64,000 nucleotides of DNA, taken from assembly GCF_000261685.1 (NCBI RefSeq), contig NZ_AJQE01000175.1, forward strand, positions 1 to 64,000, given 5' to 3'. Within the stretch, counting starts at the first letter, position 1. Every line of letters begins with the position of its first letter. Below the pieces are notes generated by a model. That model was not told the origin of the DNA and made no database searches. It worked only from the letters and a program-made list of their open reading frames with translations. This DNA comes from Bradyrhizobium genomosp. I (2014) (lineage in GTDB: Bacteria > Pseudomonadota > Alphaproteobacteria > Rhizobiales > Xanthobacteraceae). Below, piece after piece: positions 1-8,474 of the stretch. Made by a program: the position numbers and the translations under genes.

Positions 1-17
1 TCAAATCCACATGCGAT

Positions 18-175
18 TCCCCTGCCCCGCAAGGGGGGAGGGAGCGCAGCCGGATGCGCCGTTACACTGTGCCTCGCTACGCCATGGCAATGATGAGAAC
101 GAGCTCGCGCCACAACAAAGGTATGTTCCCTCCCCCTTGCGGGGGAGGGTTAGGGAGAGGGGTGCCGCACGGGGA
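18..175. repeat. Inverted GC-rich repeat pair downstream of the cyclase gene
   Basis: Two related GC-rich hairpins lie here. Positions 128-136 (CCCTCCCCC) pair with 141-149 across a TTGC loop. A similar sequence in the opposite orientation is at about 20-43. The block follows the stop codon of the minus-strand cyclase gene, so it could fold at the end of that transcript, but there is no U-run typical of an intrinsic terminator. It looks like a dispersed intergenic repeat of the kind common in this group. No gene is visible in 1-215. Confidence 0.55.
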
Positions 176-215
176 CTCTCGCGATCGAAACGAACGCTAC
201 ACGCGGCCGCCCCCC

Positions 216-1775
216 TCACGCCGGCTTGAGCGAGGCGAGCGCGTTCTCCAGCAGCGAGCGCACGCGTGCGGCATCTCCTGACTTCACCACGGCGGGATCG
301 AGATAGAGCTCGAGGCCCGGCGCACGCTCGGTGATGATGCCGCTGTTCTCCGCCGCCTCGTTCAGCGCGTCCACCGAATAGGGAATGACCTCCCGGCTGA
401 TCCCCTTCATGGTGATCGCGGGCAGCGCATGGGCGCGGACGATGTCGCTGACGAGCGCGAAGGTCTCGTAGCTCAGCACGATGCCGCCGGGCTCGGCGAT
501 CGATTGCAGGCGCGCGGCAAGGTTCGCCTCCGCACCGATGATGGTGTAGTCCATGCGGTCCGTGCTGCCGAAATTGCCGACATTGCAATAGCCCGAGTTG
601 ATGCCCATGCGCGAGCGGAACGGCTGCTCGATGCCGGAGGCGCGCCATTTCCCGTTGAGCTCGGCGAGGCGCTGCTGCATGCGCCAGGCCATCCGGAGGC
701 AGGCCTGCGCATCGGCGCGGTCGCCTTTGGTCTCGGGGTCGCCGAAGAAGATCAGCATGGCATCGCCGATGAACTTGTCGATGGTGCCGCCATAGTCGTG
801 GGCGATCGCCGACATCTCGGTGAAATATTCGTTGAGGAGCTGGGTCAGTTGCTCCGGCTGCAGCCGCTCGGCGGTCGCGGTGAAGTTCTGGATGTCGGAG
901 AAGAAGATGGTGAGCTTCTTGCGCTCGGTGTGGATGGTGACGTCCTTCTGGCCGGAGAAGATGCTCTTGTAGACCTGGGGCGGGATGTAGCGCGAGATCT
1001 TCATCGAGAGCGAGGCGAGGAAGTCGTTGGCGGATTCGAGCTCCTTGTTCATGCCCTTGATGCGGCGCGCCTGACGGCGCTGGAGCGAGAGGAACGACAG
1101 GCCGCTGCCGGCGGCGATCAGGAAATAGGCCAGCAGGAACTTGAACGAGAATATGTTGGCGGCGATCGGCTGGGCGATGATCACCTCCTGGATGCCGCGG
1201 ACATCCCCCACCTTCCAGTCCGTCTTCGGGCTTTCGGGGTGGCTGTTGTGACAGCTCACGCAGGCCGGCCCCATGGTGACGGGGGCGACCAGGCGGACCT
1301 TGTCGTTGAACAGCGAGGTCTCGGTCTCCACGATCTTCTGCTCGGGGTCCTTCCGGAGCGCATCGAGCGCGTCCTTCTCGAACTTGTCGAGCTGGTGCGG
1401 GGCACGGTTCTGGAACGGGAAGTCCGAGACGAAGCGGTAGGTGATGTTCTCCTGCTGCGCGCCGATCACCCGGCCGAGCTCGAGCGAGAGGGTCGCCGGA
1501 ATCGGGATCGCGCCGGGGATGGATTCGTAATTGTGCACGACCTTCGTGGTGCCATCACGGTTGGCCAGCACGCGCCCGACCACGTTGGAGGCGTAATAGC
1601 TGCGGACGCTCGATATCACGGAGTTGAGATCGGCAGCCTGCCGGCGCAGCGCCGTCTTGCTCAGCTCGGTCAGGTCCAGCCACACCGCGAGCGGCAGGGC
1701 GAGCAGCAGGAAGGCGATCACGGCGCCCGTGAGAATGCCGCTCTTGCGCTGATCTTCGGCGATCTCTTGTTTCAC
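216..1775 (-). CDS. Membrane adenylate/guanylate cyclase with periplasmic haem-binding-type (DUF3365-like) sensor domain
   Basis: This class III nucleotide cyclase is about 519 aa. Order of parts: a first membrane segment (about residues 14-34), a periplasmic domain resembling DUF3365/Tll0287 with a CVSCH motif at about residues 172-176, a second membrane segment, and a C-terminal cyclase domain. In the cyclase domain the metal-binding stretch FFSDIQNFT and the segment GDAMLIFFGDP are visible. CxxCH is the covalent haem c attachment motif, so a redox or gas-sensing role making cAMP or cGMP is inferred. I chose the GTG start at 1775 because GGAG lies 7 nt upstream; the longer in-frame ATG at 1853 would add a tail reaching the divergent promoter region. 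It is transcribed away from the enolase-superfamily gene, with no evident partner. Confidence 0.85.
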   Translation of the reverse strand: MKQEIAEDQRKSGILTGAVIAFLLLALPLAVWLDLTELSKTALRRQAADLNSVISSVRSYYASNVVGRVLANRDGTTKVVHNYESIPGAIPIPATLSLELGRVIGAQQENITYRFVSDFPFQNRAPHQLDKFEKDALDALRKDPEQKIVETETSLFNDKVRLVAPVTMGPACVSCHNSHPESPKTDWKVGDVRGIQEVIIAQPIAANIFSFKFLLAYFLIAAGSGLSFLSLQRRQARRIKGMNKELESANDFLASLSMKISRYIPPQVYKSIFSGQKDVTIHTERKKLTIFFSDIQNFTATAERLQPEQLTQLLNEYFTEMSAIAHDYGGTIDKFIGDAMLIFFGDPETKGDRADAQACLRMAWRMQQRLAELNGKWRASGIEQPFRSRMGINSGYCNVGNFGSTDRMDYTIIGAEANLAARLQSIAEPGGIVLSYETFALVSDIVRAHALPAITMKGISREVIPYSVDALNEAAENSGIITERAPGLELYLDPAVVKSGDAARVRSLLENALASLKPA

Positions 1776-1962
1776 TCTGTGGCTCCGCTGTGTGCGATTT
1801 TGTCGCAAATCCGTCGGGATCTGTGGCAAGGAATGCGGGCACAGAGCCAACAATTGCAGGCCCGCGCAACCCCATTTTATGGTGGTCGGGCCAAACGCCT
1901 TTTCGTTTCATCACGGATGTTTAAGATCAGCCCCGTCTGCATCCGCTCCGCCGGGAGATCCC

Positions 1963-3054
1963 ATGACCGAAACCATTCGCATCAAACGCTTCCACGCGCG
2001 CCCCGTGATCGTGCCGATGAACCTGCCGCTCCAGACCTCGACCGGGGCGGTCGCCAAAGCGCCGCTGGTGCTGATCGACTGCGAGACTGACCAGGGCGCG
2101 ATGGGGCACGCCTATCTGTTCTCGATCACGCCCTCGGCCTTGAAGCCGCTGACGGCGATGGTCACGGAAATGTCAGACCTGCTCGCCGGCGACGAACTGC
2201 TGCCGTTCGAGATCGAACGAAAGCTGACCCAGCGCTTCACGCTGCTTGGCCTTGCCGGTCTGCAACGGCTGGCGCAATCCGGCATCGATATGGCGGCCTG
2301 GGACGCGCTGGCCCGCACACGCGGCCTGCCGCTGGCCCGCCTGCTCGGCGGCGCGCCGAAACCGGTCAGGGCCTACAATTCGAAGGGGCTGGGCATCATG
2401 CCGGCGGGCGCCGCGGTCGAGGAAGCCCATAAGCTGCTGGCTGAAGGATTTCAGGCCGCCAAAATCCGCGTCGGCCGGCCCGATGCGCGAGAGGATCTCG
2501 CAGTCGTGCGCGCGGTGCGCAAGGCCGTCGGCGATCAGGTCACGCTGATGTGCGACTACAACCAGGCGCTGACGGTGACAGAGGCGATCCGTCGCGGCGA
2601 GATGCTCGACGACGAGGGCCTCGTCTGGATCGAGGAGCCGATCCGCCATGACGATTATGCCGGCTGCGCCCGCATTGCCGACGCGCTGCGGACACCGGTC
2701 CAGATCGGCGAGAATTTTGACAGCGCCTTCTCGATGCAGTCCGCGCTTTCGGCCGAGGCGTGCGACTACGTGATGCCCGACGTCCAGCGCATCGGCGGCG
2801 TCACCGGCTGGCTCCGCGCCGCTTCGCTGGCGCACGCCGCCGGCATCGAGATGTCCACGCACCTGTTCTCGGAGATCAGCGCGCACCTGCTCTGCGTCAC
2901 GCCGACGGCGCATTGGCTGGAATATGTCGACTGGGCCGACGCGGTTCTGGCAACGCGGTTGCATATCAAGGACGGCTTTGCGCTGCCGAACGAGGAGCCG
3001 GGCAACGGCATCGAATGGGATGAAGCGGCGGTCGCCAAGTATCTCGTTGGCTGA
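1963..3054 (+). CDS. Mandelate racemase/muconate lactonizing enzyme family protein (enolase superfamily)
   Basis: The protein is 363 aa, normal for the family, and starts at an ATG with GGGAG 6 nt upstream. It resembles mandelate racemase over the barrel domain: metal ligands lie in DYNQ, EEP and GEN, and the MPD aspartate and STHLF histidine that form the R-specific Asp-His dyad are kept, along with the long C-terminal match around PTAHWLE. The Lys-x-Lys pair of mandelate racemase reads Lys-x-Arg here (KIRVG), so the second lysine, the S-specific base, is lost. That argues against simple racemisation; an acid-sugar dehydratase or another proton-abstraction reaction is possible. It stands alone, divergent from the cyclase, and is followed by a palindromic repeat. 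Substrate unknown. Confidence 0.85.
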   Translation: MTETIRIKRFHARPVIVPMNLPLQTSTGAVAKAPLVLIDCETDQGAMGHAYLFSITPSALKPLTAMVTEMSDLLAGDELLPFEIERKLTQRFTLLGLAGLQRLAQSGIDMAAWDALARTRGLPLARLLGGAPKPVRAYNSKGLGIMPAGAAVEEAHKLLAEGFQAAKIRVGRPDAREDLAVVRAVRKAVGDQVTLMCDYNQALTVTEAIRRGEMLDDEGLVWIEEPIRHDDYAGCARIADALRTPVQIGENFDSAFSMQSALSAEACDYVMPDVQRIGGVTGWLRAASLAHAAGIEMSTHLFSEISAHLLCVTPTAHWLEYVDWADAVLATRLHIKDGFALPNEEPGNGIEWDEAAVAKYLVG

Positions 3055-3077
3055 AAGCGCGCCCGCTACCCCGACGT

Positions 3078-3184
3078 CGTCATCGCGAGGAGTTCTTCCG
3101 ACGAAGCAATCCAGACTGCCACCGCGGAACGATCCTGGATTGCGTCGCAGAGCCCGTCATCGGCCCCTTGGTTTTGCAATGACG
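3078..3184. repeat. Degenerate palindromic REP-like element (copy 1 of 3)
   Basis: It begins CGTCATCGCGAG and ends TTGCAATGACGG, with CAATCCAGACT and CTGGATTGCGTCG inside. It is the same element as at 55443-55529 and 63486-63569 but more decayed. It can fold as a long imperfect hairpin. It lies in the 272-bp gap between the MR/MLE gene and the convergent secreted-protein gene; no gene is seen in that gap. Confidence 0.75.
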
Positions 3185-3326
3185 GAGTGAAGGCGACATA
3201 CGCGTTGCGCGGGGACGGCAAGCGGACCAACGATGCCGCCGCTTGCGCCAGCAGCCGTTCGTCCGGAAGCAGCGAGCAGCGCGACAAGCGGCTCAGATGA
3301 ACTGAAGCAGGAGGATTCAAGTCAGC

Positions 3327-3773
3327 TCACTTCAGCGAAATCGTGATCGCGCTGAGGTTGGCGGCCATCTCCAACCCGGCCTTGGGGCCTTGCAGGACCA
3401 TTACGACGCCGTTGTCGTTTCGTAGGTGGACTCCGCCCACGCCGCCGACGAGAGCGCCACCACCGCCAACCGAACTATAGGTGCCGGCGAAGTCGCGGAC
3501 GTCTCTGATCCCGGACACCCAGCCTTCCAGGCGGCCGGCAGTCGCGCCGGCCGTGATTCCGAGGCTTATTCCTGTGACGCGGAAGGGATAGCTACGGCCG
3601 CGATAGCTCAATACACCACTTCCAGCGCCGCCCCCCAACAGCAACCCCGCCTTCACGATCTTGACCCGGACATGGCCGGCAGCTTGCGCAAGCGAGGGAG
3701 CGGCCGGAACGGTGACGGCGAATAGCGCGATCGCGGCAAGCTGTCCGATCGACCGCAGCGTGGTGCCCATCAT
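3327..3773 (-). CDS. Secreted Gly-rich protein, paralogue of 12129-12554
   Basis: About 148 aa, with an N-terminal signal peptide (hydrophobic run ending near SLAQA) followed by a glycine-rich body. The motif GVLSYRGRSYPF and the C-terminal VLQGPKAG match the protein at 12129-12554 position for position (GVLHLRGKNYPF and QLSGPKVG), so the two are paralogues. The start is one of two adjacent ATGs (3773 or 3770), directly after the stop codon of the DUF2950 gene, so it is the last gene of a DUF3300-DUF2950-this operon. I do not recognise a named family. Periplasmic or outer-membrane location is inferred from the signal peptide only. Confidence 0.75.
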   Translation of the reverse strand: MMGTTLRSIGQLAAIALFAVTVPAAPSLAQAAGHVRVKIVKAGLLLGGGAGSGVLSYRGRSYPFRVTGISLGITAGATAGRLEGWVSGIRDVRDFAGTYSSVGGGGALVGGVGGVHLRNDNGVVMVLQGPKAGLEMAANLSAITISLK

Positions 3774-3774
3774 C

Positions 3775-4689
3775 TCACGGCTTCGCAGCATCGACTTTCT
3801 TCCAGGTCTGGTCGGGATCAAACAGCGTGAGGCGCCTGGCCACGAAGTCGGTGCGCTTGCCCAGGTCCTTCTGGTAGACAACCCCGGCATGGTTGACCAG
3901 GAAGGTCATCACGCCGGAATTGCCGTACTCGGCCGGCCAGGCGATCAGCGCGAAGCCGCCGATCATCTTGCCTTTCACGACATAGTTCATGGCGCCGCCC
4001 GGGGCATCGGGTCCCTGTCCCCTGAGGATCCGGAAGTAATAGCCATGATAGGGCGTCATTCCCTCACCGGCTTTGTAGCCCTCACTCGAGGCTTGCGCCG
4101 CCAGTGGGCCGAGCGGGCTCGGATCGCTGTCGTCACGCCAGAACAGCCCATCCTTCTTGCCGGGCGACGAGACGATGCGCTGCGCGTAGACGCCGACACC
4201 CTCGCCGCGGTCCTTGTCCGCATATTCGTTCTGCGCATCGACGAAAGCGAGCGCGGTCTGGATCGCGTCCAGCTCGTTGCGCCCGATGCGACGGCGAAGC
4301 ACTTCGATGCGCCCCGCGTCGGTATCGAACTCCCAGCCCGTCCTGGTGTTGACCAGCGGAATTGGGAACGGGAATTCATCCGGTCCCAGCACCAGGGTCG
4401 CGCTCTTGTTGCCCTGCGCCTTGATGCCGTGCTTGGCGTCATACATCGAGGTGAACCGCTGGCGGATATCGTTGTCTGCGATCTCGTCGCCCGAGGACAC
4501 GATATCGTCAGCGGCCCTGCCCAGCACTTTCAATATGTCGTCCGGTCCGCTCTTGACCGCGACTGCGAGCGCTGCGGCCGCGTCCTCCGGCGTCTTGTAG
4601 GATTGCTGCGCCTGAGCCGCGGAGCCAACAAGCGCCAGCGCCGTGATGCCCGGGAATACCGTAAGGCGAAACGATTTCAGCCCGATCAT
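3775..4689 (-). CDS. DUF2950 family periplasmic protein
   Basis: 304 aa with a signal peptide (cleavage near AAQAQ). The body matches DUF2950: an N-terminal helix region opening YKTPEDAAAAL, a central segment with NEYADKDRGEGVG and YAQRIVSSPGKKDGL, and YHGYYFRIL followed by a C-terminal GFALIAWPAEYGNSGV. Its ATG overlaps the stop of the upstream DUF3300 gene (ATGA), which implies translational coupling. DUF2950 and DUF3300 genes are commonly neighbours in proteobacteria; neither has a known biochemical activity. Through the operon it falls under the FixK-type site at 6420-6433. Confidence 0.9.
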   Translation of the reverse strand: MIGLKSFRLTVFPGITALALVGSAAQAQQSYKTPEDAAAALAVAVKSGPDDILKVLGRAADDIVSSGDEIADNDIRQRFTSMYDAKHGIKAQGNKSATLVLGPDEFPFPIPLVNTRTGWEFDTDAGRIEVLRRRIGRNELDAIQTALAFVDAQNEYADKDRGEGVGVYAQRIVSSPGKKDGLFWRDDSDPSPLGPLAAQASSEGYKAGEGMTPYHGYYFRILRGQGPDAPGGAMNYVVKGKMIGGFALIAWPAEYGNSGVMTFLVNHAGVVYQKDLGKRTDFVARRLTLFDPDQTWKKVDAAKP

Positions 4690-6365
4690 GGCAGCACCTC
4701 CGCAGGGAGCTTCGCGCCGTCAGCGAGCCAATCCCGGTAGGTGCGGAATGTCAGCCCGAGCTTGTGATAATAGACGCGCAGATAACCATCTCGGCCACGG
4801 GTCACAGCGCCCGGCATCACCTGCTCGACCTCCTGCGCCATCACGCCGACATAGGCCCTGTCGCTGCCGAGATAGCTGAAACGATAGTAACCGAGGCCGT
4901 TGGCGAGACGACCGAGCAGCACGATGTCGTGCTTCAGCGTGACATCCGAGCGCCGGCCGCCGCCACCTCCGCGGCCGCCTCCACCAAAGCCGCCGCCACC
5001 ACGCGCCGCCATTCCGCCACCACCACCTCGGCCGCCCATACTCGGGCCGCCGCCGCCACGCGGCATGCTCGCCATGCTTGACCTGCCGCGCGCGGATGCC
5101 GCGGCCGCCGATCGGCCGGACGAGACGTTCATCGCGCCGCCGCGATTGCCGCCACCACTGCGGTTGGCTGCACCGCCGCTGCGGCTCGCGGCCTTGGCGC
5201 GGTCGCCACCACCCTTTGCAGCGGCTTTGGCCCGATCGCCGCCGCCCTTGGCGCGATCCCCGGCACCGGCACGGTCGCCGCCGCCAGGCCGATCGCCACG
5301 ACCGCCGGCGCGGTCACCCGCGCGATCTCCGGCCCGGTCGCCAGCACGATCACCCGGACCGCCACGGTCACCAGCACGGTCGCCTGCGCGATCTCCCGCC
5401 CGGTCTCCTGCGCCCTGATTGGGACGCAGCACCTGGTTGCCGTCACGGCCACGGAAGTCCATCCGGTCCGATGCGCCCGCCTTCAGATTGTTGTTGCCGA
5501 AGCGCTGCTGAACGTTGGTGTTGCTGTATCGAACGCCCTGGCGATGCGCGGGATTGTGCTGCCAGCCATTGCCGATGTTCGTGGTCCGATGATTGACGTA
5601 GACGTTGCGATTGCCCCAGTTGCAGCCGCCGCCCCAGTAATTGCCCCAGCGCCCGATCGCCCAGGCCGTGCCGAATGCGATGCCGGCCGCAACCACTCCC
5701 GCACCGATATAGGACGGATAGCCCCAATAGTAAGGCGGATATTCCGCATAGGGCCAGCTGCCGTAGACGGTCGCCGGATCATAGTACGGAACGTACATCG
5801 CTGCGGGATCAGCCTGCTGGATCACAACGACCTGCTTGCCTTCCTGAGACTGGACGCTGACCTTCTGCTGCTTGGTGGTGACCAGCTTCTTGTTGTCATA
5901 GGCCTTGGTGCGCAGGCGCTGGATCGCATCCATCACATCGGGCTGCTGCGCGAGAAAGGCGTCGCCGAGCTTCTTGGTCCAGTCGAGCTGGTCGCTCATC
6001 ATGGTGAGGACGTCGGCGGTGCTGGCCAGCGCCTTGACGCTATCGTCCCAGCCCTGCTTGTCCACCTCCGCCTTCAGCGCATCGCCCTTGAGGCTCTTGC
6101 GCTCTTTCAGCCAGCGGTCGGCCTGCACGATCTCCAGCGGATAGGTCGAGGCAGCCAGCACGTTCGCAAGCAGTTCGTCGGGATAGAGGGCGATCGGCGC
6201 GACCAGGGCCTCCAGCTGTTCGGGCTTCAGAAGCTCGGCCGTCGGCGCAGCCGCCGGCTGCGCCTGCGGGGCGGCGACCGGCTTTTCGGTCGTCTGGGCC
6301 GACGCGCAAACGGGCGTTGCCAGCAACAGCGCAAGCACGACTAGACTTTTGCTGCGGCGGAACAT
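4686..6365 (-). CDS. DUF3300 family protein with GDRA repeats and an S74-like C-terminal tail
   Basis: About 559 aa. Parts: signal peptide (to about residue 24), a DUF3300 domain (LKPEQLEALVAPIALYPDEL onward, with YVPYYDPATVYGSWPYAEYPPYYWG), a low-complexity stretch of GDRA and GGGDRAKA repeats (nt about 5190-5412), a Gly/Ser/Arg-rich linker, and a C-terminal domain opening SDVTLKHDI with YVGVMAQEV. That tail resembles peptidase S74/intramolecular chaperone domains. I chose the ATG at 6365 rather than 6377 because GGAGG sits just upstream of it, inside the longer frame, and the FixK box is spaced to match. It is the first gene of a three-gene operon. Envelope function is inferred; the S74-like assignment is by motif only. 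Confidence 0.85.
   Translation of the reverse strand: MFRRSKSLVVLALLLATPVCASAQTTEKPVAAPQAQPAAAPTAELLKPEQLEALVAPIALYPDELLANVLAASTYPLEIVQADRWLKERKSLKGDALKAEVDKQGWDDSVKALASTADVLTMMSDQLDWTKKLGDAFLAQQPDVMDAIQRLRTKAYDNKKLVTTKQQKVSVQSQEGKQVVVIQQADPAAMYVPYYDPATVYGSWPYAEYPPYYWGYPSYIGAGVVAAGIAFGTAWAIGRWGNYWGGGCNWGNRNVYVNHRTTNIGNGWQHNPAHRQGVRYSNTNVQQRFGNNNLKAGASDRMDFRGRDGNQVLRPNQGAGDRAGDRAGDRAGDRGGPGDRAGDRAGDRAGDRAGGRGDRPGGGDRAGAGDRAKGGGDRAKAAAKGGGDRAKAASRSGGAANRSGGGNRGGAMNVSSGRSAAAASARGRSSMASMPRGGGGPSMGGRGGGGGMAARGGGGFGGGGRGGGGGRRSDVTLKHDIVLLGRLANGLGYYRFSYLGSDRAYVGVMAQEVEQVMPGAVTRGRDGYLRVYYHKLGLTFRTYRDWLADGAKLPAEVLP
5190..5412 (-). repeat. Tandem coding repeat (GDRA units) within the DUF3300 gene
   Basis: Short degenerate 12-bp units encode repeated Gly-Asp-Arg-Ala, passing into GGGDRAKA units. 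The units vary at third positions, so the repeat is maintained at protein level as well as DNA level. Copy number is likely to differ between strains. Confidence 0.8.
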
Positions 6366-6419
6366 CGCATCCTCCATCTCAGTCCTGTCGGGACCATGAG
6401 ACCGAGAGCGGTACGTTCA

Positions 6420-6433
6420 TTGACAAAAATCAA
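6420..6433 (-). promoter_or_regulatory. FixK/FNR-type box for the DUF3300 operon
   Basis: TTGACAAAAATCAA is a full match to the FNR/FixK palindrome. If it is a class II site centred near -41.5, transcription would start near 6385, leaving a leader of about 20 nt before the ATG at 6365. It lies in the gap after the convergently read end of the sensor kinase gene. Confidence 0.75.
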
Positions 6434-6468
6434 CGAAACGAGCGCGTCGCCTGCTGCAACGCGGGATG

Positions 6469-8376
6469 CTAGCCCGCGAGCGGGAGTCGAACCGTGAACA
6501 GCGCACCGCCGAACGGCTGGTTCTCCGCGGAAATCGTGCCGTGGTGCGCCTCAACGATCGTCCGGACGATCGCCAGCCCCATCCCCATGCCCTCCGGCTT
6601 GGTGGTGAAGAAGGGATCGAAGATGGTCTTGAGATCGGCGACCGCGATCCCAGGTCCCGTGTCTCCAACACGAATTTCCGCGTGATTGGCAGAGCGGCCC
6701 ATGATCACGCTGACTTCCCGTTTGCCTCTCTGAACTTCAGAAATCGCGTCCAACGCATTGAGGATGAGATTGAGCACGACCTGCTGCAGCTGGATGGGAT
6801 CGCCCTTGACGTTCAGCTCCAGATCGGGTGGCGCATGGAAGCTCAGCACAGTGTTGCGCCCCGACGCCACATCGCCAACAAAGCCGATCACCTCTCGCAC
6901 GGTTTCCTTCAGCTCGATATCCCTGATCTCGAACGGCGCCTTCTTGAGCACACTGCGCAGCCGGCGGATCACCTCGCTGGCACGCTGGTCGTCACGCCTG
7001 ATATCGGCGAGAATTTCGCGGATCTCCTGAAGATCGGGCGACGAGCCCTTCAGCATCAGCTCCGCCGTCTCCGCGTTGGTCAGAATCGAACCGAGGGGCT
7101 GGTTTAGCTCATGCGCGATCGACGCCGTCAGTTCGCCGACGGCCGAGTATCGGTTGACATGCGCGAGTTCGGCCAATCGCTGTCGGGACTCAACCTCGGC
7201 AAGGCGTCGGCCCCGGCGCTCATGAAGCAAACCGCTGATGAGTCCTGCCTGAACGAGGATCACCGCCGCGATGAGCGCCAACTGCCAGCGGTACTTTTCC
7301 CAGATGCGCGGCTCACGAAACAGAACCTCGCTGCCTTGCGGCAGGTTGCTCTCGCTGATTCCCCACCGCTGCAATTCGCGCCAGTCGTATTTTGGCACAG
7401 CATATGCGATCGGTTCGATTTTGACGTCTGCAGGCTTCTCGCCACCGAGGATTCGGAGCGCCGCATCGGCAGTCTTTTGGCCGAGTTCGGGAATGGAATG
7501 CATGGGACCACCGACGATGTCGCGCCCGAAGAAGGACTCCTCAAAGCAGAAGATGGGAGCGTTTGCGACGGCACGGAGGCGATGCAGCGCGCTTTCCCCA
7601 TCGTGAACGACGCCGGCCGCGTCGACGGACATCAAGCCCCAAAATAATGCCGTGTGCGGCGGAAGCACCGAGGCCTTTTTCAGGATCTCGTCGAAAGGTA
7701 GATCGCCATACCAGACGAACGAGACGCGCTCTTCGAGCGGTCCGATATCCTTCTTGACCTCTTCAAGCCAAAATCTTTCCAACTTGGACGCTCCGATCAC
7801 GAGGGCGATTGTTCGCGTGTCCGGGAGCACTTGAAGCACGTTGCGGAATGCCGCGACAAAATCGTGGCGGACTGAAACGACGGCATCCCTCTCGGTCAGG
7901 CTCGCCCGGTCGATCAGCCGTTCTTCCACCGTCGTGAGGACCATCGGCGCCTTCGGGAACAGCTCCGCCCGATGCCTCTGCACGAATCCTGCGGCAGGCC
8001 CTCCGATGCTCATCACGATATCAGGCGGATGGCCCTCGTAGATCGAGCGGAGATATTCGACGAAAGGCCCTTCAGGACCTGGCGCGATGAACCGCGCGGT
8101 GAGCAGGGTATGCTCCTGAATGTCGAGCGGCCACGGGGAGCGCTGCTCGAGATTGGCCTTGATGCTCCGTGCATACTCGCTCCAGGGCAGGAAGTCGCGG
8201 CCGAACGAATGCAGCAGCAACACGCGCTTCGGTTCGCGGCGGTCGACGTCGCGCTGCTCGGCAGCAGCTACCTGGCCGAGCTGAAGGTTCAACCACCAAA
8301 GGACCACTCCGAGCCACAGCAGCGTAGCCGCAACGTCTCGCGGCTTGATCGACGCAATGGAATTGCGCCCGCTCAT
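6469..8376 (-). CDS. Sensor histidine kinase with ABC substrate-binding-like periplasmic domain
   Basis: About 635 aa. It has an N-terminal membrane segment, then a periplasmic domain of the ABC substrate-binding type (opens RVLLLHSFGRDFLPW; contains IVMSIGGPAAGFVQ), a second membrane segment (LALIAAVILVQAGLISGLL), and a kinase core. The H-box is ELTASIAHELNQPLG, the N-box NLILNALDAI, the G boxes GDTGPGI and GMGMGLAIV. I chose ATG 8376, which has GGAGA 5 nt upstream, over the longer frame. HELNQPLG kinases often work with FixJ/NarL-type regulators; the nearest such regulator here is at 25716-26351, too far to pair with confidence. Ligand unknown. Confidence 0.9.
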   Translation of the reverse strand: MSGRNSIASIKPRDVAATLLWLGVVLWWLNLQLGQVAAAEQRDVDRREPKRVLLLHSFGRDFLPWSEYARSIKANLEQRSPWPLDIQEHTLLTARFIAPGPEGPFVEYLRSIYEGHPPDIVMSIGGPAAGFVQRHRAELFPKAPMVLTTVEERLIDRASLTERDAVVSVRHDFVAAFRNVLQVLPDTRTIALVIGASKLERFWLEEVKKDIGPLEERVSFVWYGDLPFDEILKKASVLPPHTALFWGLMSVDAAGVVHDGESALHRLRAVANAPIFCFEESFFGRDIVGGPMHSIPELGQKTADAALRILGGEKPADVKIEPIAYAVPKYDWRELQRWGISESNLPQGSEVLFREPRIWEKYRWQLALIAAVILVQAGLISGLLHERRGRRLAEVESRQRLAELAHVNRYSAVGELTASIAHELNQPLGSILTNAETAELMLKGSSPDLQEIREILADIRRDDQRASEVIRRLRSVLKKAPFEIRDIELKETVREVIGFVGDVASGRNTVLSFHAPPDLELNVKGDPIQLQQVVLNLILNALDAISEVQRGKREVSVIMGRSANHAEIRVGDTGPGIAVADLKTIFDPFFTTKPEGMGMGLAIVRTIVEAHHGTISAENQPFGGALFTVRLPLAG

Positions 8377-8474
8377 GCTTCTCTCCGGCGGTCTCGTCCA
8401 AACGGCCCCATCACAGCACAATCCGAGCGCGACCGCACCAGTCGCTGTGGCGCAATTCTTCTTGTTGCACGGCC

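Noticed and set aside
429-2090. 553-aa plus-strand open frame across the cyclase
   Set aside because: It mirrors the minus-strand cyclase frame, has no recognisable family sequence and no ribosome site. High GC makes long antisense frames common here.
5190-5412. CRISPR-like array
   Set aside because: The short units are tandem in-frame codon repeats without spacers, within the DUF3300 gene.
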